Part shown: positions 1 through 5,757 of the stretch, piece by piece
How the letters are laid out: the number at the start of each line of letters is the position of its first letter
Numbering within the stretch: the first letter of the stretch is position 1
Assembly (NCBI GenBank): GCA_051745065.1
Contig: JBNJDQ010000101.1
Span: 1-8,837, forward strand
Reading direction: 5' to 3'
DNA length: 8,837 bases
Origin: Chitinivibrio sp051745065
Lineage (GTDB): Bacteria; Fibrobacterota; Chitinivibrionia; Chitinivibrionales; Chitinivibrionaceae
Program-made: the position numbers and the translations under genes
Notes under the pieces: model-generated
What the model saw: the letters and a program-made list of their open reading frames with translations, nothing else
Databases searched by the model: none
Told to the model about the DNA's origin: nothing

Positions 1-118
1 CGATGGAAAAACAAAGAACCCGTAACTGCGGATTTTAGGTTCATTGCGTCTTTTTATCGATTTGGTGCAATCAGGAACATGGGGTATGGTTCTTCTGTCA
101 ATGTGGTGGAATGAATAT

Positions 119-141
119 GGGGATGTTCTTTCGAACACCCC
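119..141. other. GNRA-capped hairpin downstream of the ccdA-like gene
   Basis: A 9-bp stem (GGGG, one bulged A, then TGTTC, pairing with GAACA and CCCC) closes on a 4-base loop. Read on the minus strand, in the direction of the operon that ends at 185, the loop is GAAA, a stable GNRA tetraloop closed by a C-G pair. It lies about 45 bp beyond the last stop codon. No T-tract follows on either strand, so it is not a classical intrinsic terminator. It could protect the 3' end of the mRNA from exonucleases or assist factor-dependent termination. The rest of 1-184 shows no gene that I can support. Confidence 0.45.
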
Positions 142-184
142 TCCATGCATTGGTGCCACGGTGATTATCAGAGGCAGGAGACAA

Positions 185-877
185 TCACTTCGCCAGAAAA
201 TACAGGGATCCCGCCAAAAGGAATACTCCGGCAATCTTCTTAATTATATCAGAATGACCGGTACTGCGGTTCCATGACAGGTAGCGTTCAAGAACCCCCG
301 TAAAGGTCCCCGCACATACGATCAGCAAAGAATGACCGAGCCCGTAGAGAACGAGAATACCTGCATTGAGAGCAATCCCCGAATCTGCATTGAGAAAACT
401 CACTGCAAGGACCGGCGCCATAAAGGCAAAGGTACACGGGCCGAGGGCGATCCCGAAAATCAACCCGATAAGAAACGCCGCACGGCGCCCTTTCTTTTTA
501 ATGGGAACACCCTGTATTCCATTGAAGTGTAAGGGAATAATATCAAGAAAGCTCAGGCCGATCACCGCAAAAACTGCCGCACCGATCCAGTTTGCCCAGG
601 GGCCGATATCCCCGGCAATACGGCCGGCCGAGGCCGTGAGAGCACCGATGAGGGCAATGGAAACGAGTATGCCCCCGGCAAAGAGCGCAGACAGGGTAAA
701 ACGCCGCCCCGTGCCGGTCTCTTCCGTGCTGTCAACAAAGCCGATGATCAGAGGAATCGATGTGAGATGACAGGGGCTGAGAACAATGGATAACACCCCC
801 CAGATGAAGGATGCTGCCAATGTCACGGCGGCACCGGCCTGCATCATTTCGGTAAGTTCAGCAAAGAGCCCCTGCAT
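185..877 (-). CDS. CcdA-type transmembrane thiol electron carrier
   Basis: This is a 230-residue polytopic membrane protein of the CcdA/DsbD-beta family, which moves reducing equivalents from cytoplasmic thioredoxin across the inner membrane to extracytoplasmic thiol proteins. About six hydrophobic segments are visible (roughly 20-48, 62-84, 93-115, 133-162, 167-190, 212-228). The two family signatures are present: SPC followed by P at residues 35-42 (Cys36) and GPC followed by P at 147-155 (Cys148). These Cys are the redox pair in the family; a third, Cys188, is extra. The ATG at 877 is chosen because it overlaps the upstream stop (TAATG) and has an AGGAG 8 bases upstream; a longer reading would run 21 residues back into the upstream gene. 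It is the last gene of the ArsR-led operon, directly after an exported thioredoxin that is its natural electron acceptor. ArsG-type arsenical permeases are also CcdA-like, so a transport role cannot be excluded. Confidence 0.88.
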   Translation of the reverse strand: MQGLFAELTEMMQAGAAVTLAASFIWGVLSIVLSPCHLTSIPLIIGFVDSTEETGTGRRFTLSALFAGGILVSIALIGALTASAGRIAGDIGPWANWIGAAVFAVIGLSFLDIIPLHFNGIQGVPIKKKGRRAAFLIGLIFGIALGPCTFAFMAPVLAVSFLNADSGIALNAGILVLYGLGHSLLIVCAGTFTGVLERYLSWNRSTGHSDIIKKIAGVFLLAGSLYFLAK

Positions 878-1347
878 TACTGATTCTCCTGCAGGACAGA
901 AAGATCCCGCAGTTTTTCTTCGATTGCGGCAGTTTCCCAAAAGCCCGTGTGGCGAAAAATCTCCCGTCCGGATTCATCCAGAATAACCTGCGTCGGAATC
1001 GAGCGGATGCCGTATTTCTGCGCCGCCCGGCGGTTCTTCATAACATCAATGAACTGAATTGAAATATCATCGGAATATCTGGTGCGCAGAGTATCAAGAA
1101 CGGGAACCATCATTTTACAGGGTACACAGTTTTCTGATCCCAGCTCAATAAAGCGTGCCCGGGATGCTTTCTGTGCAGATGTAGTGGCGCCATTGTTCTG
1201 TTTGGGCGCTGTGGAGGAATCCCCTTTCTGTACGGGCTGCTCTTTTCCGTTCGCGGGCTTTTGCTGCGATGTCTTACGCAGAACAACAATTCCCGCGGCA
1301 AGTATAAAGAGAATAAGAACAACTGCTTTCAGTCCTGATCGTTTCAC
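877..1347 (-). CDS. Membrane-anchored extracytoplasmic thioredoxin-fold protein (CVPC)
   Basis: This is a 156-residue protein with a basic N-terminus and one hydrophobic segment (about 7-23), with no lipobox Cys, so it is most likely a signal anchor that places the rest in the periplasm. A low-complexity linker rich in Gln, Lys, Ser and Thr (about 25-63) leads to a thioredoxin domain (65-150). The active site is Cys74-Val-Pro-Cys77 in the context ENCVPCKMM, and the cis-proline is Pro118 (SIPTQ). Translation starts at a GTG that overlaps the upstream stop by 4 bases (GTGA), with AGGAG upstream. Its stop overlaps the start of the ccdA-like gene, which implies translational coupling. The inferred role is periplasmic thiol-disulfide reductase or carrier fed by the CcdA-like neighbour. 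In arsEFG-type operons a thioredoxin-like subunit sits at the same place, but the sequence resembles ordinary CcdA-linked thioredoxins more, so no symbol is given. Confidence 0.85.
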   Translation of the reverse strand: MKRSGLKAVVLILFILAAGIVVLRKTSQQKPANGKEQPVQKGDSSTAPKQNNGATTSAQKASRARFIELGSENCVPCKMMVPVLDTLRTRYSDDISIQFIDVMKNRRAAQKYGIRSIPTQVILDESGREIFRHTGFWETAAIEEKLRDLSVLQENQ

Positions 1348-1589
1348 GCTGATTCTCCTGTAAGATATGCTTCAAGATCCTTTGCCTTTTTCACCTGTCC
1401 GGAAAAAAGCACATTCCCGTCAACCACCAGGGCGGGGGTACTCATCACATTAAACTTCATTATTTCGGCAAAATCCTCCACCTTTTCCAGATCAATCTCC
1501 ATGCCGAGATTATCCGCGGCTTTCTGCACTTCCTTTGCAAGGGTTTTGCATTTTTTACATCCCGACCCCAAAACCTGCACTTTTTTCAT
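1344..1589 (-). CDS. Small cytoplasmic thioredoxin-fold protein (CKKC, MTH895/TM0996-like)
   Basis: An 81-residue protein of the redox-active disulfide protein 2 type (MTH895/TM0996-like minimal thioredoxins). It has no signal peptide, so it acts in the cytoplasm. The N-terminal strand (KKVQVLGSG) leads straight into Cys11-Lys-Lys-Cys14. The cis-proline is Pro52 in MSTPALVVDG, followed by the beta hairpin and the C-terminal helix expected of the fold. The very short form is normal for this family. The ATG at 1589 follows AGGAG closely, and the stop overlaps the next gene by 4 bases. Members of this family are often encoded beside DUF318/ArsP permeases, as here. It could reduce the CcdA-like protein from the cytoplasmic side, or reduce or deliver a thiol-bound metalloid to the permease. 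Both roles are inferences from gene order. Confidence 0.86.
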   Translation of the reverse strand: MKKVQVLGSGCKKCKTLAKEVQKAADNLGMEIDLEKVEDFAEIMKFNVMSTPALVVDGNVLFSGQVKKAKDLEAYLTGESA

Positions 1590-1608
1590 ACATTCTCCTT
1601 TTTTGTTC

Positions 1609-2583
1609 TTAAAATACCCAGTTCATTATCCAGCCGACCACCGTAAAGGCCGCAAGGAAATAGAAAAAGAGCCACACAAGCAGTTTTACCTTCAGCACCT
1701 GCCTGAGCAGGATAAACTCGGGGAAACTTGCCCCCACCGTGGACATCATCAGGGCCAGGGCCGTACCGATGGGCAGCCCCTTGGCAAGCAGGGTCTCCAC
1801 AACGGGAATCATTCCCGTGGCATTACTGTACAGGGGGATCCCCATCAATGCCGCTGCAGGAACGGACCACCACGCCCCGTCACCGAGATGCGTTGCAATC
1901 CAGCTTTCGGGAACAAATCCGTGCAGGGCAGCACCGGCACCAACGCCGATGATAATCCATTTCCAGATACGGCCGAAGATTTCCGCAACCTCCTGTTTGG
2001 CAAAGTCATGACGCATTTTCAGGGTCAGCTTGCGACCAACATGATCATGCTGCATCCGGCTGCCTTCTTTGCGGGCTTTTGCCGCCATGGGCTGCAGGTA
2101 ATCATCCGCATGAAGAGCGTCAAAGACAAAGCCTCCGACAATCCCCACCAAAAGCCCTGTGCCAATGTACACGGCGGTGAACTTCCATCCCAGCAGCGCC
2201 CCGAGAAGAACCACGGCAACCTCGTTGATCAGGGGGGAGGTTATGAGAAAGGAAAGGGTAACCCCCGTGGGAATTCCCGCCGAGGTAAAGCCCAGAAACA
2301 TAGGGATACTGGAGCAGCTGCAGAAGGGCGTGATGCTTCCGAAGACTGAAGCGACACCGTAGCCGAAGAGCCGGGAGCGTCCCTGCAGATGAGTGCGGAC
2401 AACATCCATATTCAGGGACGCCCGAATCACCGCAATGATGTAGATCATCACCACAACCAGAAAGAATATCTTGGTTGTATCCTCAATAAAGAAATGCAGA
2501 GCCTCGCCCAGCTGTGTGGATTTCTCAATCCCCGGCAGCATCCGGAGGATTACATCGGCAAGATCGGTAAAAATATGGAGCAT
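1609..2583 (-). CDS. arsP: ArsP/DUF318-family permease (probable organoarsenical or metalloid efflux)
   Basis: A 324-residue inner-membrane permease of the PF03773 (ArsP_1, DUF318) family, whose characterised members export trivalent organoarsenicals. Hydrophobic segments lie near 38-56, 73-100, 105-118, 122-157, 207-222, 240-258, 268-292 and 300-322. The family signature TPFCSCSSIP (residues 85-94, Cys88 and Cys90) and the second signature beginning GIPLYSNATG (248-257) are intact. A hydrophilic loop (160-200) carries several His (159, 179, 181, 192). The start at 2583 is preferred because GGGAGAAGG lies just upstream; an in-frame ATG at 2616 would add 11 residues but has no Shine-Dalgarno. 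It follows arsR by 51 bp and precedes a small thioredoxin by 19 bp. The family and the ArsR control are well supported; the exact substrate (methyl- or aromatic arsenical, antimonial, other) is not readable from sequence, so the symbol is provisional. Confidence 0.82.
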   Translation of the reverse strand: MLHIFTDLADVILRMLPGIEKSTQLGEALHFFIEDTTKIFFLVVVMIYIIAVIRASLNMDVVRTHLQGRSRLFGYGVASVFGSITPFCSCSSIPMFLGFTSAGIPTGVTLSFLITSPLINEVAVVLLGALLGWKFTAVYIGTGLLVGIVGGFVFDALHADDYLQPMAAKARKEGSRMQHDHVGRKLTLKMRHDFAKQEVAEIFGRIWKWIIIGVGAGAALHGFVPESWIATHLGDGAWWSVPAAALMGIPLYSNATGMIPVVETLLAKGLPIGTALALMMSTVGASFPEFILLRQVLKVKLLVWLFFYFLAAFTVVGWIMNWVF

Positions 2584-2634
2584 ACCTTCTCCCTGGTTAA
2601 TTGACGTTCCCGACATGGCGGATCACAGACACAG

Positions 2635-2937
2635 TTATTCTTCAAAGCAGGAGAAAAAATCCAGAACACAGGGCTTTTCCAGAGAGTAATGCACCTGGAG
2701 CCCTTCTTTGCGGCTGCTCACCAGTCCGGCATTTTTCAGCACGGAAAGATGCTTTGACACCGTGGACATATCCGCAGCAATCATGCCGTGTATTTGACAC
2801 ACACAAAGCGATCCTCCGGCAAGCTGCTCAAGGATGAAAAGCCGTGTCGGGTGCGCCATGGCCCTGAGGACGGCACTGCGTTTCTCAAAGCGGCGGAGAC
2901 AGGCATCTTTTAATATTACATCTTTCACTGTTTTCAT
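2635..2937 (-). CDS. arsR: ArsR/SmtB-family metalloid-responsive repressor
   Basis: A 100-residue winged-helix repressor of the ArsR/SmtB family. The family core RAMAHPTRLFIL (25-36) is followed by the metal motif SLCVCQIH (Cys45, Cys47), a recognition helix (about STVSKHLSVLKNAGLV, 58-73) and a beta wing (75-86). In E. coli ArsR the motif is CVCxxC; here the third position is His50. Cys13 near the N-terminus, and Cys90 and Cys97 near the C-terminus, are other possible ligands. The ATG at 2937 is chosen because the region just upstream is the promoter; a TTG at 2955 in frame lies inside the -10/operator region. Neither start has a Shine-Dalgarno, consistent with leaderless translation. It heads the operon and probably represses it until As(III), Sb(III) or an organoarsenical binds. 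CadC-like sensing of Cd/Pb/Zn is an alternative. Confidence 0.88.
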   Translation of the reverse strand: MKTVKDVILKDACLRRFEKRSAVLRAMAHPTRLFILEQLAGGSLCVCQIHGMIAADMSTVSKHLSVLKNAGLVSSRKEGLQVHYSLEKPCVLDFFSCFEE

Positions 2938-2939
2938 AT

Positions 2940-2955
2940 TTGGCAATATAACCAA
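2940..2955. promoter_or_regulatory. Putative ArsR operator dyad over the -10 box
   Basis: The inverted repeat TTGG-nn-ATAT-nn-CCAA (12 of 16 bases symmetric, with further matches at 2937-2938/2957-2958) covers the -10 box of the arsR promoter and abuts the start codon. AT-rich imperfect dyads overlapping the promoter are the usual ArsR/SmtB operator arrangement. That the neighbouring ArsR binds here is an inference from position and symmetry. Confidence 0.55.
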
Positions 2956-2974
2956 TTAGTCCGGAAAATGTCAA
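2945..2974 (-). promoter_or_regulatory. Sigma-70-type promoter of the arsR operon
   Basis: On the minus strand a perfect -35 TTGACA (2969-2974) is separated by 18 bp from TATATT (2945-2950), a 5-of-6 match to the -10 consensus. Transcription starting 6-8 bases downstream would begin at about 2937-2939, which is at or one or two bases before the arsR ATG. The mRNA would therefore be leaderless or nearly so. Confidence 0.72.
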
Positions 2975-3009
2975 GGAATACGTCACAGGCGCTCATTTTT
3001 ACGGGAATC

Positions 3010-3038
3010 TTGCAGAAAGCTAACTTCTGTTGTATCAT
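3010..3038 (+). promoter_or_regulatory. Candidate promoter of the Cache-PAS-GGDEF-EAL gene
   Basis: TTGCAG (3010-3015) is followed after 17 bp by TATCAT (3033-3038), a 5-of-6 match to the -10 consensus; the -35 matches only in its TTG. Transcription would start near 3045, giving a leader of about 30 bases with AGAAAGG at 3064-3070 before the ATG. The 9-mer TGCAGAAAG occurs both at the -35 box (3011) and at the ribosome-binding site (3061). Confidence 0.42.
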
Positions 3039-3076
3039 ATTACCACGACAGTCAGCGTTCTGCAGAAAGGTTTTTC

Positions 3077-5749
3077 ATGAAGATGACTCTCTCCCGCATT
3101 TCCTTTTTAACAATACTCCTGACGGCGTTGGTATTCTCCATTCTCACGGGGGTATTTGCGTTTTATATTACAGGAAACTCCTTTGACCGAAAAGCCGCGG
3201 ATCTGGAAGAACGGTATATTGCAGAGAACAAACGCCTTGTCAAGCAGGAAGTACAGCGCCTGGTGGGGGAAATCACCTTTATCGACAGTCTCGCAGCACG
3301 TACAACACAAACCTTTCTGAAAGAGCGTGTGGACCGGGCCGCCCGGCTCATGCCCGGCTGTTCGGCAAAACGTGCAGGATCGCTCTGCCTGCCGGTCAGC
3401 CATGAGGGGAAACGGCCCGATTCCGGCTCTTTTTTGACAATCACCGATACACAGGGAACTATTCGCTATGACAGCAGAATACAGAGAGAACACCGGCAGG
3501 ACTCACTCCTGCAGCTGATGAGCCGTTTTGATGCACAGGATACCTTCGGTACATATCCGCACGAAAACACTTCGCAACTTCTGGTATACACCCGCCGCAT
3601 CGACTCCCTGAATGCCGTCATTTCAGCGGGAACCACCCGCCAGGGTGTACGCAATGCCGTGGAGGAGATTCTCCTGCAGAACATTCGCCGCGACCGCTTC
3701 GGCAGGAACGGCATGGGATACTTCTGGATACACACCCTCCAGGGGGAGATGGTGATGCACCCCCTGGGGAAAGACCTCTTTCCCGCCGATCTTGACACCT
3801 TCACCAATGCCGAGGGACGGCATATATTCCGTGAAATGGACTCTGCAGCCACACAGAATTCCGGCGGCTTTGTGCGCTATCGCTGGCGGCTCCCGGGAGA
3901 CACGGTCACGGACACAAAGATCTCCTTTGTTCAGTATATCGATACGTATGACATTGTTGTCGGTGCGGGATTCTACATGAAGGAACTGCGCCAAAAACGC
4001 CGGGGGGAACGGCGTATTTTGTATGAGAGCCTACATCAAAATATGGAAGAACTCCTGACCCTCCTTGCCGTGCTCTTTCTGCTCAGCACCATCGGTGCAT
4101 GGATGGTCTCCCGACGCATCGGAAAAATGGAGACGCGGCAACGGCATAACGATGTACTTCTCAAACAGTACCGCCAGATTCTGGATCACAGCGCCCTGGT
4201 CTCGCGGACAGATACAGACGGAACCATCGTGTACGTAAACGATGCCTTCTGCCGGGTCAGCGGCTATCACCGAAATGAGCTTCTTGGCCGGCCTCATAAC
4301 ATTGTCCGCCACCCCGAGACTCCGCGCAGCCGGTTCCGCCATCTCTGGGCAACCATCTCTGCGGGCGGTGTATGGCAGGGAGTTCTGAAAAACCGCGCCA
4401 AAGACGGTGAAAGCTACTACAGCAATACAACGATCCTCCCGCTCCGCGATGGATCCGGAAGAATCTCCGGCTATATTTCAGCCGCCACAGAAGTAACGGA
4501 ACTTCTTGAAAAACGGGAACAGCTGAAAAAAGTCTTTCGCACGGACCCCCTGACAGGGCTGGGCAGCCGTTCTGCACTCCTGGAACGTACGGCACGGGGA
4601 GAACAGGCGGTGTTGGCACTCATCAATATCGATCGCTTTCGGGAGATCAACGATATCCACGGCCATACACTCGGTGACGGTATCATTACAGCCTTCGCCG
4701 ACCGATTGTTTCAGGCCATCCCCGACGAAACCTACACCCTCTATCGTGTACAGGCGGATGTCTTTGCCCTCTTTACTACACGGGAAAGCCAGGACGCGGT
4801 TTACTCTCGGGTCAGGACGTTTATATCCAGCCATGATAACCGGACGTATCTAATTGATAATAATCGTTTTATTGTCACCTACACCGCAGGTATCGCCCGG
4901 GGACTGCAGGATCAGCTCAACTATGCGGACATGGCGTTGAGCGAGGCAAAACGTTCGCATGTGCAGATTCAGATTTTCGATGAAACTCTCAGCCATGTAG
5001 AGGATTACCGCCGGAATATCGCCTGGGTGGAACGACTGCACCGCGCCCTGCAGGAGGAACGCATTGTTCCCTATTATCAGCCCATATACAATTACAGAAC
5101 CGGGACCGTTGAGAAATACGAATGCCTGATGCGCCTTATGGAAGAAGGCAAACCGGTGCCGCCGGGAGAATATCTGCCTGTTGCCAAAAAGACCCGCCTG
5201 TACCCCGAACTGACATATCAGATGATCAGTCAGGCCATTACACGTTTCAGCAGTACCGACATGGATTTTTCTCTGAATCTTTCCGTGGAAGACCTCATGA
5301 ACCGGGAACTCATGATCTACCTCTACGATTTTGCTGAGCAAAAAGGGGTTTTCGATCGTCTTATACTGGAAATTGTTGAGTCGGAGGAGATTAAAGACAG
5401 CGATTCGGTCACAAAAACCCTGAAACGCTTTAAAGAACAGGGAGGGCGCATCGCCATTGATGATTTCGGCACAGGGTACTCAAACTACGATTATCTGATA
5501 CGTCTCAACGCCGACTTTATTAAGATTGACGGATCCATCATCACCCGTATTACCGATGACCCCCGGGCCGTGGATATTGTCCGATCCGTGGTGAAATTTG
5601 CCCGCAACAGCGGTATGCAGACCGTTGCAGAATTTATCAGCTCACCCCAGTTAAGCAGAAAAGCACAGGAGCTCGGTGTGGATTATGCCCAGGGGTTTTT
5701 CCATGGACGGCCGGCACCGACCCTGCAGGTCACTGCCGACACTGAATAA
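3077..5749 (+). CDS. Transmembrane Cache-PAS-(degenerate GGDEF)-EAL sensor, probable c-di-GMP phosphodiesterase
   Basis: This 890-residue protein has a first membrane helix (about 9-31), a periplasmic Cache-type sensor (about 36-322, ending in the typical YFWI, MHPL and GAGFYMKEL elements), a second helix (325-346), a PAS domain (about 365-475), a GGDEF domain (487-635) and an EAL domain (655-885). The PAS carries the Aer-like stretch GRPHNIVRHPETP (404-416) plus VWQG and KNRAKDG, suggesting FAD and redox sensing. The GGDEF motif is QADVF (559-563) and the upstream DxD is NxD, so cyclase activity is unlikely. EAL residues are kept: Glu682 (in ECL), Asn734, Glu768, Asp795-Asp796, Lys816, Glu852 and Gln872. 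It probably hydrolyses c-di-GMP in response to a periplasmic ligand and redox state. AGAAAGG sits 6 bases before the ATG. It is monocistronic and divergent from arsR. Cys95 and Cys104 in the periplasmic part could form a disulfide. Confidence 0.88.
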   Translation: MKMTLSRISFLTILLTALVFSILTGVFAFYITGNSFDRKAADLEERYIAENKRLVKQEVQRLVGEITFIDSLAARTTQTFLKERVDRAARLMPGCSAKRAGSLCLPVSHEGKRPDSGSFLTITDTQGTIRYDSRIQREHRQDSLLQLMSRFDAQDTFGTYPHENTSQLLVYTRRIDSLNAVISAGTTRQGVRNAVEEILLQNIRRDRFGRNGMGYFWIHTLQGEMVMHPLGKDLFPADLDTFTNAEGRHIFREMDSAATQNSGGFVRYRWRLPGDTVTDTKISFVQYIDTYDIVVGAGFYMKELRQKRRGERRILYESLHQNMEELLTLLAVLFLLSTIGAWMVSRRIGKMETRQRHNDVLLKQYRQILDHSALVSRTDTDGTIVYVNDAFCRVSGYHRNELLGRPHNIVRHPETPRSRFRHLWATISAGGVWQGVLKNRAKDGESYYSNTTILPLRDGSGRISGYISAATEVTELLEKREQLKKVFRTDPLTGLGSRSALLERTARGEQAVLALINIDRFREINDIHGHTLGDGIITAFADRLFQAIPDETYTLYRVQADVFALFTTRESQDAVYSRVRTFISSHDNRTYLIDNNRFIVTYTAGIARGLQDQLNYADMALSEAKRSHVQIQIFDETLSHVEDYRRNIAWVERLHRALQEERIVPYYQPIYNYRTGTVEKYECLMRLMEEGKPVPPGEYLPVAKKTRLYPELTYQMISQAITRFSSTDMDFSLNLSVEDLMNRELMIYLYDFAEQKGVFDRLILEIVESEEIKDSDSVTKTLKRFKEQGGRIAIDDFGTGYSNYDYLIRLNADFIKIDGSIITRITDDPRAVDIVRSVVKFARNSGMQTVAEFISSPQLSRKAQELGVDYAQGFFHGRPAPTLQVTADTE

Positions 5750-5757
5750 AGAAAAAA

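Noticed and set aside
1..40. Terminator suggested by a T-rich run on the minus strand near the left edge
   Set aside because: The upstream inverted repeat (AACC/GGTT with CCG/CGG inside) is weak and poorly spaced from the T-run.
877..1347. Calling the thioredoxin and CcdA-like genes arsF and arsG
   Set aside because: Gene order fits an arsEFG-type operon, but the CVPC protein looks like an ordinary CcdA-linked thioredoxin and I cannot run the comparison that would decide, so no symbol was assigned.
1501..2349. 282-codon open frame on the plus strand
   Set aside because: It lies antisense to the permease and small thioredoxin genes, has His/Gln/Arg-rich composition with no fold or motif, and has no ribosome-binding site. 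It is a shadow of the real minus-strand genes.
2584..2616. Upstream ATG start for the permease at 2616
   Set aside because: There is no ribosome-binding site before it, whereas the ATG at 2583 has GGGAGAAGG directly upstream and starts the natural N-terminus.
2938..2955. Upstream TTG start for ArsR at 2955
   Set aside because: The six extra codons lie inside the predicted -10 box and operator, so transcripts would start downstream of it; no Shine-Dalgarno supports it.
4535..4980. Active diguanylate cyclase
   Set aside because: The signature is QADVF instead of GGDEF and the metal-binding DxD is NxD, so synthesis of c-di-GMP is unlikely despite the conserved fold.
4850..5341. 163-codon open frame on the minus strand inside the EAL region
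   Set aside because: It is antisense to conserved EAL-domain sequence whose motifs read correctly on the plus strand.
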